This document shows, in pieces, positions 46,209 to 56,215 of a stretch of 64,000 nt of DNA. The DNA lies in assembly GCA_963752935.1 (NCBI GenBank), contig CAVWAL010000004.1:320386-384385 (forward strand), in the 5' to 3' direction. Source of the DNA: RI-153 sp963752935 (GTDB lineage Bacteria > Chloroflexota > Anaerolineae > Caldilineales > Caldilineaceae). The notes under the pieces are model-generated. The model saw only the letters and a program-made list of their open reading frames with translations. It searched no databases and had not been told where the DNA came from. Positions within the stretch are counted from its first letter, which is position 1. The number at the start of each line of letters is the position of its first letter. Both the position numbers and the translations under genes were made by a program.

Positions 46209-47460
46209 GTAGTCCATTGGGGTGAGCAAGTGTATTGGCGATCTAGTCGCCTCGCTTGAAGCTGGCGCAAGTGTGATTAGCGAGGATAGAGCCAGGACTG
46301 AGGATGAGATCGGGGTCACTGAAGGTAAGTGCTGTCAGCTACGGCTATTTTGATCCATCTGCCCACAAAGCCGTGACGATTGAATCTGAACGCTCTCGGC
46401 TTTCGAATTTATCCCGAAAAAGGATACTATTTTAGTAAGCAGAGCGAATACGTTTGATTTGGTAGGCATGAGCGCCTATGTAGATAAAGACTACCCTGGC
46501 CTATTTCTTCTTGACAAGCTATGGATGATCACAACCAAGGCTAGTTGCTGCGCAAAGTGGCTAAACTATGCCTTGTCATCTGAGAGCACTCGGTCGAAGA
46601 TTGTCAGGTCGTGCCACTGGTACCAGCGGTAGCATGAAAAAATCTCGCAACAAGCGTTTGCATCCATTCGGCTGCTGGTTCCACCTCTCCCCGAACAGCG
46701 GAAGATCGCCGAGATCCTCTCCACATGGGACGACGCCATCGCTACCGTGGATGCGCTCATCGCTGCGATGCAACGGCGCAAGCAGGGTCTTATGCAGCGG
46801 TTGCTCACCGGGCAGGTCCGCTTTGCGGAGTTTGGAGGGGTAGAATGGAAGAATGTGAGAATCGGAGATGTCTGTAGACTTGTCGCTGGAGGAACTCCGA
46901 GTACTGCGCAGCCCGAATATTGGGCAGGCAATGTCCCCTGGATGCGCTCTGGTGATATCCACAAACGCCGTATTCACAGTGTTGAAGGCCGGATAAGTCA
47001 AGAGGGTCTTAACAACTCAAGCGCAGAACTACTCCCAGAAAATTCCGTGCTAATTGCATTGGCAGGCAAGGGGAAGACGAGGGGTAGTGTCGGAATCAAC
47101 AAGATTGAACTGTCAACTAATCAGTCTGTAGCTGCATATTGTTCCTGAGCCATCACACCTTGACTCTGAATACTTGTTTGCTAATCTTGACTTTCGATAC
47201 CATGAATTACGTCAACTGTCGTCTGGTGAAGGCGGGCGTGGCGGGTTAAATCTGACGATACTCAAAGCTGATATACCTGCTCCCAACCATCTTTAGCAGA
47301 GCAAGCGCAAGATCGGATATGTGCTAGGGCTGTGTGATCAACAGAGCGATCTATTGAAGGAACTGAGTCGTAGTCTGCGAAACAGAAAAAGGGGCTGATG
47401 CAGCGGCTGTTGACAGGGCAGGTCCGTGTGGGGATAACTGAACTGGAGGAGGTACGATGA
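46205..47460 (+). pseudogene. hsdS: type I specificity subunit HsdS, many frameshifts
   Basis: The DNA-recognition subunit is readable only by joining at least six frame segments. The first target-recognition domain includes KVSAVSYGYFDPSAHKA and VSRANTFDLVGMSAYV. The central conserved helix has LPPLPEQRKIAEILSTWD and QGLMQRLLTGQVRFAEF. The second recognition domain has RLVAGGTPSTAQPEYWAG, and a second terminal helix ends with GLMQRLLTGQVR again. This two-domain, two-helix plan is standard. Several shifts lie in A-runs (for example 46635 and the run before 47396). The stop overlaps the next start by four bases. Confidence 0.78.
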
Positions 47461-47756
47461 TTCCAGAGATCAATGATGCAGTGAACCGACATCCCAACCT
47501 GCGTCTTCAGGTGAACAAGGGCGAGCGCCACCGGATTACCAGACAAGGCATATCGAGAGGCAGTTTGTGGCTAGAGAAGCAGACCGAATACTACCGGCTC
47601 AAGCTGACCGGCGATATTGCTGTTGCCTTGCAGGGGGATGTCCGGTTACTTGTCGGCGAGCCTGCCCTGGTGGATCAAGGTGTGGATGTCTGGCGCTTAC
47701 CCTTCGACGGGACGATGGAGAAGATCATACGAAGGCTTTCTGAGGCGAAGGTGTAG
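47457..47756 (+). CDS. small hypothetical protein coupled to hsdS
   Basis: 99 residues. The ATG overlaps the hsdS stop (ATGA), and GGAGGAGG lies just upstream. The sequence (NRHPNLRLQVNKGERHRITR, KLTGDIAVALQGDVRLLVG) is basic in its first half and predicted beta-rich. No family is recognised. The coupling suggests a role with the restriction-modification complex. Confidence 0.6.
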   Translation: MIPEINDAVNRHPNLRLQVNKGERHRITRQGISRGSLWLEKQTEYYRLKLTGDIAVALQGDVRLLVGEPALVDQGVDVWRLPFDGTMEKIIRRLSEAKV

Positions 47757-47867
47757 CGCGGCTAATAGTTGAATTGGTCCGCGTTACTACCGATGAAGAT
47801 GGCTACCGACATAGCTATAATCAGATTAGCAACTTACAATTTTCTTATGAAGCATGGAGAAAAGCGC

Positions 47868-48244
47868 ATGAACTTTGGTCCCACTGAGCTAATTCTGATT
47901 TTGATTGTCGGTGCTTGCCCTATCGGCTTGTTTACAGCTTGGCCAAGCGCCAAGATGAGCGCAGTCGGGCCGTCGTTTTGGGGTTACTACAACAACTGCC
48001 TGAGGAACAACAGACCACATTCCTGGTACAATACCGTGCGGCCAAAAAGGCGCCCGTAACTGCGGCCTCTCTAGCGTTTTGGTTGGGGGGATTGGGTGTA
48101 CATCGATTCTATCTAGGGCAGTGGTGGGGCATCTTCTACCTTCTCTTGATCTGGACGTATATCCCCGCTGTGGTTGGCCTGATCGAATCATTTGTTATTG
48201 CCGGCCAGATAACGAAGAGCAACGAGCAGAAAGCACATGGCTAA
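47868..48244 (+). pseudogene. TM2 domain membrane protein, one frameshift
   Basis: The ATG at 47868 has GGAGAAAAG upstream. The first frame encodes an N-terminal membrane helix (ELILILIVGACPIG). The frame changes near 47905-47920 and continues with a charged segment (SLAKRQDERSR, LPEEQQTTF). The TM2 signature follows: ASLAFWLGGLGVHRFYLGQ with two further membrane helices (WGIFYLLLIWTYIPAVVGLIE, in parts). TM2 proteins are small inner-membrane proteins of unclear function. Here the gene interrupts the restriction operon. Confidence 0.7.
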
Positions 48245-48629
48245 TGGCTGTACTCACCCATAATGCGAGCTATTTACTTCAAACTGTTGCCATCTGAGTT
48301 TGACCCCCGTATCTGCCGTTATCCGTTTGCACCTCATTGCACGCGATTTGACATCATCTGAAACGGAATCTGCCGTGACCGATCCCAATACCATCGGTTA
48401 CGGCAGCAATTTTTGAAGGGCCGATAGGGTCCTGCGTCGAAACGTTGAGCGTCTACATGTTCTGATAGCGCAGGGCGCTTGGGATCTGAAGAGTGCACTA
48501 TGGCCGCTTACGAAAGGTGACTTGAACTGCCGCGACAACAAAGAAAGGCCGGTGCAGCGGCTGCTGATTGGGCAGGTCCGTGTGGGGAATAGGTCCTCAC
48601 TATAACAATCACAAACAGGATGGTATACG
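48245..48629. other. gap with hsdS-tail relic
   Basis: This gap holds no intact gene. Around 48549-48587 it contains a copy of the hsdS 3' end, with GCAGCGGCTGCTG then GGGCAGGTCCGTGTGGGG. This matches the tail at 47399-47432 closely and indicates an older, decayed hsdS or a local duplication. Confidence 0.6.
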
Positions 48630-49716
48630 ATGCGGGGTTGCCTTGTTGGGGCTTTTAAGGTTATCGGAGTCATCTTATTCTGGCCATTCCTGCTATTGGC
48701 TGGCTGTGGAGACAGGGTGGACTGCTGCGGTACCTAGCAGTCGATTCGTCATAGTAATGCTGGTAGTCGGTGCCATCAGCCAAGAGGATGAATCTGTTCT
48801 CTACCCACAGAAGAAACAAACACCTCGACTGTTCAGGAGGAGACCTCCGAAAGCTCCTGCCAAGGCACTGCGACGACCGTGGCAGTCACGGCGCAGGCTC
48901 CATCATCTCGTCCAACATTGATAGTACTGCTAGCCCCTCTGATACGCCAACTGTCCAGTCAGTGTCGATTTCAATGGATGAGGCCAGAACGTCTATTACA
49001 CCAAGTCCAACCTCGACACCATTTTTACCATCTACGTCGACCAACACACCAAGTCCAACATTCACTGCCACAGTTCAACCCATGTTGACCGCCACAACTA
49101 ATCCGACAGCAAGTAGCACGCCGAGCCCAACATCGAATGCTACCTTGCCTGCCCCACTCGCACTCCAACTTCTGCACCTTCAGCACTTCAACACCTACAC
49201 CAACTTCAACATTTACAGCAACCCCAAAGCCTACAGAAACCTCAACGCCACGTCTGGTTGCTACAGCAACCTCGACGCCTAGCATGGGCCTTGTCTATCT
49301 CAAGACGAAAAGCCATGATGGGCAAGCACGATTCTGAGATTGAGACATTGGCGTGGATTCCACATGAAGTTCTGCCTTTCAGCCAAGGTGAATCTCTGAT
49401 ATATTCAGGTGTAGGGGAGGCCCGTATGTATGAGGTAGATGAATGGTGGATGTACATATTCTACGATGAAGCCAGTACAATGCACGGACTTCAGAATAAC
49501 CGATGGCTTAGGTGACAAAGGCTATACTCACAGCGAATGGCAGAAAGTTGCCGCGCTTCTGTCTCTGCCCGTGGATCAAGCACCCGATGAAACTTTCCCA
49601 GGCAGGCGCTGAATTGGTACAACTTCGATGGATGCCGAGTCTGGATGGGAGGCAGGAACTGCTGTGGCCCAACTGCAATCGTCAGTACCGTTCAGGTGTA
49701 CATCCCAAACAACTAA
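48630..49716 (+). pseudogene. broken PT-rich lipoprotein gene
   Basis: The ATG at 48630 begins a lipoprotein-like signal (GVILFWPFLLLAGCGD, lipobox LAGC) that meets a stop after about 35 codons. Downstream, in other frames, are a proline/threonine-rich linker (ITPSPTSTPFLPSTST, then TPTPTSTFTATPKP) and a possible C-terminal domain (EVDEWWMYIFYDEASTMHGLQ, then YTHSEWQKVAALLSLPVD) ending near VYIPNN. The layout parallels the intact lipoprotein at 42111-43160. Boundaries are approximate because at least four shifts are needed. Confidence 0.5.
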
Positions 49717-49785
49717 TGTTGATTTGAGCTTGCCAGTACTACGTGTTGACCGACGAAGGATGCTCTCTGTGGCAAACACAATTGT

Positions 49786-49883
49786 CTACGCCGAAGAAGT
49801 CAGTTCCTAAATCCCGGCCCTGCAACTGCTCATCAACCTGGGCTGGCGCTACCTCACACCTGCGGAGGCGCTGCACCTGCGCG
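49786..49883 (+). pseudogene. duplicated 5' fragment of hsdR
   Basis: These 98 bases match 51597-51694 (codons 5-37 of hsdR) without gaps and with few changes. They encode IPALQLLINLGWRYLTPAEA after a CAG-to-TAA stop. Confidence 0.85.
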
Positions 49884-49969
49884 CGCTGGCGGGAGTGGAA
49901 GGTGTTGCTCATCGATAGCATGATATAATCAGGGTCAGTCGTAATTCCAATGCTTGCGCAGAGGTATCC

Positions 49970-50239
49970 ATGCCTGAGATCGCTCGATTCCTTGGGATCA
50001 TCATCACCATCTATTTGGAGATCGACGAAGTCCATCAGGTGCCGCATTTTCATGTTCGCTACAACGAGTATCAAGCGTCGTACAGCATTCAGCCCATCAG
50101 CCAACTCGCCGGTGCCCTGCCACGCCGCCAACAACGTCTGGTCGAAGCGTGGGCCGAATTGCATCAAGATGAACTGATGGAAAATTGGCTGCGTGTGCAG
50201 ATGGGGCAGCGGCCCGATCGTATTCGTGGATTGGAGTGA
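49970..50239 (+). CDS. DUF4160 domain protein
   Basis: 89 residues. The family pattern is clear: MPEIARFLGIIITIYLEIDE (in parts), PHFHVRYNEY, GALPRRQQRLVEAWAELH and ELMENW. DUF4160 genes are typically next to DUF2442 genes, as here (18 base gap). The pair is suspected to be toxin-antitoxin-like, but activity is not established. A TATAAT hexamer near 49924 could serve as the promoter -10 element. Confidence 0.85.
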   Translation: MPEIARFLGIIITIYLEIDEVHQVPHFHVRYNEYQASYSIQPISQLAGALPRRQQRLVEAWAELHQDELMENWLRVQMGQRPDRIRGLE

Positions 50240-50257
50240 GAGCGGTAGGAGAAGACA

Positions 50258-50551
50258 ATGAGCCATCCCCTCTTTGAGGTTACCGATTTCCAATATCTGG
50301 AAGCATACAAGTTGTCTGTCACTTTTAGTGACGGCACGACTCAGATAGTCGATTTGGAACCGATTCTCTATGGCGAAGTCTATGGACCTTTGCGCGATCC
50401 GGCACTCTTTAGCCAGGTACAGCTTGACCCAGAGATCCGCACCCTGGTCTGGCCCAATGGTGCCGACTTCGATCCCTATGTGCTGCACCGTTGGCCCGAT
50501 GTTGTGGAGCAACTTGCGTCCAGACTCAAGGCTGCTGCCCCTACCATCTAG
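50258..50551 (+). CDS. DUF2442 domain protein
   Basis: 97 residues. Family features are FEVTDFQYLEAYKLSVTFSDG (in parts), DLEPILYGEVYGPLRDPALF and VWPNGADFDPYVL. It is the usual partner of DUF4160. GGAGAAGAC precedes the ATG. It likely acts as the DNA-binding or antitoxin-like member; this is inference from pairing. Confidence 0.85.
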   Translation: MSHPLFEVTDFQYLEAYKLSVTFSDGTTQIVDLEPILYGEVYGPLRDPALFSQVQLDPEIRTLVWPNGADFDPYVLHRWPDVVEQLASRLKAAAPTI

Positions 50552-50580
50552 CATGATCGGCCAAAAGGAACGAAACGACC

Positions 50581-50907
50581 ATGCACATACAGACAGCCAT
50601 AACCCTGCCCTCTCAAGAAATCGACGGCTTCTGCCGGCGCCGGAACGTCATCGAGTTGGCCCTCTTCGGTTCGGTGCTGCGCCAAGATTTCAACGCCGAA
50701 AGTGATGTGGACGTATTGGTGACATTCGCGCCCGGCGTGGTCTACACCTTTCGTCAACTCACTGCCATGCAGGACGAATTAGAGACCATCCTGGGGCGTC
50801 CGGTCGATCTCCTCGACAAAGAGGCTGTACAACAAAGCCCCAACTACATCCGGCGCAAGGCGATCCTCCATTCGGCGGAGGTTGTTTATGCGCAACCGGC
50901 GTGTTGA
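50581..50907 (+). CDS. MNT-type nucleotidyltransferase (MntA-like), HEPN partner not seen
   Basis: 108 residues. This is a minimal nucleotidyltransferase with GSVLRQDFNAESDVDVLV (GS-x10-D-x-D) and VDLLDKEAVQQSP, ending in IRRKAILHSAEVVYA. Most MNT proteins neutralise a HEPN toxin by AMP-ylating it, and the HEPN gene is normally adjacent. Here the next gene is DUF433, so the toxin is missing or elsewhere. Confidence 0.85.
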   Translation: MHIQTAITLPSQEIDGFCRRRNVIELALFGSVLRQDFNAESDVDVLVTFAPGVVYTFRQLTAMQDELETILGRPVDLLDKEAVQQSPNYIRRKAILHSAEVVYAQPAC

Positions 50908-50961
50908 AATCGTGATATTATCAGGAACAATCCTGTGTTTTGGTATAGAAGGAGTCGAAAG

Positions 50962-51198
50962 ATGTTAGGTTTTGAACGTATCACCGCCGATCCTGCCATT
51001 CTGGGCGGAAAGGCGTGTATCCGTGGCATGCGGATCTCCGTATCCTTGATCGTCAATCTGATTGCCAATGGCATGACCGTTGATGAGATCATCGAGGAAT
51101 ATCCAGATCTGGAGCCAGAGGACATTCGCCAGGCGCTCAAATATGCTGCCTGGACGGTGGATGACGCCATCTATGCACCATTGGAGACGGCAGCTTGA
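50962..51198 (+). CDS. DUF433 antitoxin-like protein (VapB-type)
   Basis: 78 residues from the ATG at 50962 (GAAGGAG upstream). Typical DUF433 features are FERITADPAILGGKACIRG, RISVSLIVNLIANGMTVDEI and DLEPEDIRQALKYAAW. It is predicted to be DNA-binding. The stop overlaps the next start (TTGA), so the pair is translationally coupled with the PIN-like gene. Confidence 0.88.
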   Translation: MLGFERITADPAILGGKACIRGMRISVSLIVNLIANGMTVDEIIEEYPDLEPEDIRQALKYAAWTVDDAIYAPLETAA

Positions 51199-51572
51199 AG
51201 TTTCTGCTTGATATGGGGCTGGCCCAAAGGACCGTCTACTTCTTGCGCACCCAGGGGTATGACGCAGTACACTTGCGTGAGCAAGGGCTGCAACGTCTAC
51301 CTGACGACGAGATTGTTGCAAAGGCCATTGCCGAAGATCGTATCATCCTTACGCATGATTTGGACTTTGGGCGGATCGTGGCATTGAGCCGCCAAGGATT
51401 GCCCAGTGTCGTCACTTTTCGCCTGGCAGACATGCAGGCTGCGGAAGTGAATCGCCACCTCCTCGATGTACTCGCACGTTTTTCAGAACAGCTCCAACGC
51501 GGTGCGCTAGTGAGTGTTTCCGACCAGGCTGTGCGTGTGCGCAACCTCCCCGTTACAGGCCGCAAAAAATGA
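51195..51572 (+). CDS. DUF5615 PIN-like toxin
   Basis: 125 residues from a TTG that overlaps the DUF433 stop. PIN-like features are FLLDMGLAQRTVYFLRTQGY (in parts) with the first aspartate, DDEIVAKAIAEDRIILTHDLDFG with further acidic residues, and PSVVTFRL. It is predicted to be a metal-dependent ribonuclease, paired with DUF433 as a toxin-antitoxin module. A C-terminal basic tail (VTGRKK) is present. Confidence 0.87.
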   Translation: MKFLLDMGLAQRTVYFLRTQGYDAVHLREQGLQRLPDDEIVAKAIAEDRIILTHDLDFGRIVALSRQGLPSVVTFRLADMQAAEVNRHLLDVLARFSEQLQRGALVSVSDQAVRVRNLPVTGRKK

Positions 51573-51585
51573 TCCAGGGGGATCG

Positions 51586-54500
51586 ATGACCAATCCCTAC
51601 GCCGAGGAAATCAGTTCTCAAATTCCAGCCTTGCAACTGCTCATCAACCTGGGCTGGCGCTACCTCACGCCTGCCGAGGCGCTGCACCTGCGCGGTGGAC
51701 GTGAAAAGAACGTCGTCCTTACCGGCGTCTTGCAACCGTGGCTGCGGCAGCACAACGAGATCCGCACCAAGGGCGCTTCCTATGCCTTCGACGACGCCCG
51801 CATCAACGAGGCCATTTCCAAGCTCGTGGATGAACCCTTCCAGAGCCTGACCCTTACCAACGAAACCCTCTACGAACTGCTTACCCTGGGCACCAGCCTC
51901 ACGCAGACCATCGACGGCGACCGCAAGAGCTACAGCTTCCACTATATTGATTGGCAGCATCCAGAGCGCAACGTCTACCACGTCAGCGACGAGTTCAGCG
52001 TCGAGAAGCGGGGCAGTCACGAGACACGCCGCCCTGATCTGGTGCTCTTTGTCAACGGCATCCCCCTGGTCGTCATCGAGTGTAAACGGCCCGATCTCGA
52101 TCAAAACGGCGAAAAGGCCGTGGCCGAAGCGGTGAGCCAGATGCTGCGCAACCAGAGCGAAGAGGAGATTCCCCATCTCTTTGCCACATCGCAACTGCTG
52201 CTGGCCCTCAGCCGCAACGATGCCCTCTACGCCACCACAGCCACGCCCAAGAAATTCTGGTCCACCTGGCGTGAGGAAGGCGCACACGAAGACGCCGTTC
52301 AGGAACTGATCAACCGTCCCCTCGACGCCGGTACACAGGAAAAACTCTACGACTGGCGACCCTACGCCGGTCCGATCGCGCCGTCACTTCGCCGGGTTGG
52401 GTGAACGCCTCCCCACCACCCAGGACCGGCTGATCCATGCCCTGCTGCGCCCGTCCCGGCTGCTGGAATTGATCTACGGGTTCATCGTCTTCGATGGGGG
52501 CATCAAGAAGATCGCCCGCTACCAACAGTACTTCGCCATCAAGGCCACCATCGACCGGGTGGCGCACCGCAACCTGCAAGGCACCCGCACCGGCGGCGTG
52601 ATCTGGCATACCACCGGCAGCGGCAAGTCGCTGACAATGGTCATGCTTGCCAAGGCGCTGGCGCTGCACCCCAATATCTCCAACCCACGCGTGGTGCTCG
52701 TCACCGACCGTGTGGATCTCGACGCTCAGATCTACAAGACCTTCCACGCCTGCGGCAAATCGGTGGAACAGGCCGGCAACGGTCGTCATCTGGTGCGATT
52801 GGTCACCGGCGAACTCGAAGAAGGCGAACGGCGCGCCGATGTCATCACCACCGTCATCAACAAATTTGAAGAAGCTGCCCGCCAGAAGATCAAAGATGAG
52901 GGCATTAACACCTTCGTCCTCGTCGACGAGAGCCACCGCAGCCAGTACGGCTCCATGCACGCCAAGATGGCGCAGGTCTTCCCCAACGCCTGTTATATCG
53001 GCTTCACCGGCACCCCATTGACCAAGGCCGAGAAGTCGACGGCGGAGAAGTTCGGCAGCTTCATCCACACCTATCCCATGCGCCGGGCCGTGGAAGATCG
53101 GGCCGTGGTCCCCTTGCTCTACGAAGGCCGTATTGTCGAACAGTCGGTGGACAAAGAGCAGTTGGAACGCTGGTTCGAGCGCACCACCCGTCACCTGACC
53201 CCTGAGCAGAAGACTGATCTTAAACGCAAAATGAGCCGCAGTGAGGCCGTCAACGCCACCGAGCAGCGCATCAAAGAGATCGCCTACAATGTCGCCGTCC
53301 ACTACGAACAGAACTGGCGTGGGCAAGGTCTCAAGGGGCAGCTTGCCACACCGTCCAAAGAGATCGGCGTCAAGTACCTGCGCTATCTGTTGGAATACGG
53401 CATCGACGCCGCCCTGGTCATCTCTCCACCGGATACGAGGGAAGGTCACGACGAAGTCGACGGCATCCCGCCTGTGGTGCAGGCGTTTTGGAAACGCATG
53501 ATGGATCGCTATAGCACTGAGGAAGCCTACAACCGCGAGGTCATCGCCTCCTTTGGCCGTGAAGACGGCATCGAAATCCTGGTGGTGGTGGACAAACTGC
53601 TGACCGGCTTCGACGAGCCACGCAATACCGTCCTCTATGTAGACAAGTCACTGAGGGAGCATACACTGCTTCAGGCCATCGCCCGTGTCAACCGGCTGGC
53701 CGAGCAGAAGGATTTCGGCTACATCATTGACTACCGGGGTGTGCTGGGGGAACTCAACGATGCCCTCAACCTCTACGATGCCCTGGCCGATTTCGATCCC
53801 GAAGACGTGCGCGACACGCTCAGCGATGTCTCCGTCGAGATTGCCAAGCTGCCCCAACTCCATTCTGACCTGTGGGCCATCTTCGCCGGTGTTGCCAACC
53901 GGCGCGACACTGAATCGATGGAACGTCACCTCGAACCCGAAGATCGGCGACAACGCTTCTACGAGGTCCTCACCGACTACGCCCGTGCGCTCCAGATAGC
54001 CCTGGCATCGGTCAACTTCTACGCCGAGACGCCTGAAGCGCGCATCAAGACCTACAAAGACGATCTCAAGTTCTTCCATCGCCTGCGCCAATCGGTGAAG
54101 CAACGCTATGCCGAAGCGGTGGACTATCGAGACTACGAGGTCAAAGTGCGCAAGCTCATGGACGAGCACATCCGCGCCACCGGCATCGAGACCATTACAC
54201 AGATGGTCAACATCTTCGACGCCGAACGCTTCGACGCCGAGGTGGAGCGTCTGGGAACGCCCACAGCCAAGGCCGATACCATCCTGCACCGCATGAAGCG
54301 CACCATCAGCGAGCACATGGACCAAGATCCTGCCTTCTACCGCAGGTTCGCCGAACTGGTGGAAGAGGCGATCCTTGCCTACAAACAGGGCCGACTCGAT
54401 GAGTTGGAATACTTCCATGTCTCTGCTGATCTCATGCAGCAGATGCGTTCCGGCCAGGACAACAGCCTGCCCGCCCAGTTGGCGAGTTATCTGCATGCGC

Positions 54501-54781
54501 CAGCCTACTACGGCATCCTGAGCGAACGCCTCGCCGCCTACAACGTCAGTGACGGCCATCTGGCGCAAGCCGCCATTGCCCACGAAGCCATCATCGAGCG
54601 CTTCAAAGTCACCGACTGGACCAACAACCATGATGTTAAAAAGGTCATCAAGGCGCAGTTGGACGATTACTTCTATGAATTGGAACGGGAACTGAATCTC
54701 GAATTGCCCTTTGCCGAACTCGATATGCTCCTCGAATCGTTGATGGAAGTTGCCATCGCACGGGCGAGACTCTCCCCATGA
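51586..54781 (+). pseudogene. hsdR: type I restriction endonuclease subunit HsdR, one frameshift
   Basis: It starts at the ATG at 51586 (CAGGGGGATCG upstream). The N-terminal nuclease domain has RPDLVLFVNGIPLVVIECKRPD (in parts; D and E-x-K). After a shift near 52375 the second frame carries the Q-like region, Walker A HTTGSGKSLTMVMLA, DESHRSQYG (DEAD-like box), GFTGTPLTKAEKS, VVDKLLTGFDEPRNT and QAIARVNRLAEQKDFG. The C-terminal helical domain runs to 54781. Joined, it is about 1065 residues, normal for HsdR. It is separated from hsdM/hsdS by a block of small genes of about 4 kb. The YgjP-like gene overlaps its stop. Confidence 0.87.
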
Positions 54782-55493
54782 CCGCGGCCGTCCATCATCT
54801 CCAGTATGGTGAAACCACCATCGAGTACCATCTGACCTTCGTCGACCGCAAGACGTTGGGCATCAGCGTGCTGCCTGATCTAACCGTGGAAGTCAAAGCC
54901 CCGCTGGACAGCGAACTCGACATTGTGGAAGCGCGGGTGCGTCAACGCGCGAATTGGATATTGCGCCAACAGCGTGAACTGGAGCGCTATCTGCCCCACG
55001 TGCCCCCCGGCAGTACGTCAGCGGCGAGACCCATCGTTACCTGGGCCGACAATATCGTCTCAAAGTGGTGGAAGCCGAACGAGAGTGGGTGAAGCTGAAC
55101 CGGGGCTATCTGCAAGTCGCCACCGCCGACAAAACCAATAGCGACCATGTGCGTGAACTGCTCGACGGCTGGTATCACAAACAGGCCAAACGTGTCTTTC
55201 ATGAACGGCTCGACGCCGTCTTTCCCCGTGTCGAGCGGCTGGGCATCCCCTACCCTGAACTGCTCATTCGTCGGCTGCAAGCCCGCTGGGGCAGTTGCAG
55301 CCCTAAGGGCGTCATCACCCTCAACCTCACCCTGATCCAGACGCCCAAAGCATGTATCGACTACGTCATACTCCACGAACTCTGTCATATCAAAGAGAAC
55401 AACCATAGCGCTGCGTTCTACAAGCTGCTTGGGCATGTCCTGCCCGATTGGGAGCGGCGACGGGAAGAGCTAAATGCGGTTGAGGTAGTGTAA
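54778..55493 (+). pseudogene. YgjP-like zinc metallopeptidase, one frameshift
   Basis: It overlaps hsdR by four bases. The first frame covers residues 1-80 (YHLTFVDRKTLGISVLPD). A single C is missing from a run of six Cs near 55010; restoring it joins the frame to SGETHRYLGRQYRL and the active-site part LQARWGSCSPKGVITLN and ILHELCHIKENNHSAAFY, with zinc-binding HExxH. YgjP/DUF45 genes commonly follow hsdR, and their job there is unknown. The homopolymer position makes a sequence error plausible. Confidence 0.85.
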
Positions 55494-55573
55494 ACGGAAG
55501 GTAAATCTTCGACACGTGTCGTCCTTAACGCCGATAGGACTACCGATTAATTTCAGATTATCACCACAGGAAG

Positions 55574-55604
55574 CGCCGCATGGTATGAACATGCGGCGTT
55601 TTAG
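55574..55604 (+). terminator. Rho-independent terminator of the restriction-modification operon
   Basis: The stem CGCCGCATG / CATGCGGCG is followed by TTTTAGTTTT. The rest of the gap 55494-55836 holds no convincing feature. Confidence 0.8.
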
Positions 55605-55836
55605 TTTTCCTGGAATCAATGCCGTATTGGGTAATCAACCGGCACGGGAATGAACGCAACGCAGGTTGATGTCGAGCCTAGAGTTTTCATTTCTGAGAAT
55701 CTTTATCCCGAAATAGAAATAGGCGTTGACAGCGATCTACAGATTTGGAAAATAGAAAGTGTAGATACACGACGGGGCGAGGAGTCACTCTCGCACGTCG
55801 GACATAAAGCCAGATCGGTCATCAAGGAGCAGAATC

Positions 55837-56070
55837 ATGAACGAACTTCAATCAACCATCGAACGGGGATTACAGGCTCAGCAGGTCCTGGACCAGCCCA
55901 AGCCGCCCGTAACGACTACCGTCTTCAGCGTATACGTGCCGGTTGACCTGATGGTTGCCTTCAAACAGGTATGTCGACACCAGGGTGAGTCCCACCCCAC
56001 GGTGATGCGGCGATTGATCGCCGAGTACATCGACAACGTGCGAGAAGAGGATCAAACGGCCACTCAGTAA
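55837..56070 (+). CDS. small CopG/ribbon-helix-helix-like protein
   Basis: 77 residues. The ATG follows AAGGAGCAGAATC. The core TTTVFSVYVPVDLMVAFKQVC with HPTVMRRLIAEYID has the strand-helix-helix pattern of ribbon-helix-helix DNA binders. It lies 145 bases upstream of the RepA-like gene with a strong hairpin between, as in plasmid copy-control units. The repressor role is inferred. Confidence 0.65.
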   Translation: MNELQSTIERGLQAQQVLDQPKPPVTTTVFSVYVPVDLMVAFKQVCRHQGESHPTVMRRLIAEYIDNVREEDQTATQ

Positions 56071-56124
56071 GGAGATTAGAGGGAGAAGTAGAAAATCCAG
56101 CAGAAACGGCACTTTGTAACAAAA

Positions 56125-56168
56125 GACCACCGACCGGCTTAGCTTGGCGGCAGGTCCGGTCGGTGGTC
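56125..56168 (+). promoter_or_regulatory. 13 bp perfect stem-loop in the leader of the repA-like gene
   Basis: The arms GACCACCGACCGG and CCGGTCGGTGGTC have an 18 base loop. It lies 48 bases before the repA-like start, so it may be a terminator of the copG-like gene or a translational/copy-number control structure. Confidence 0.6.
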
Positions 56169-56215
56169 GTTCCATCAAGCCCGAATGGGCACTATCACTT
56201 AGGAGTTTACATAAC

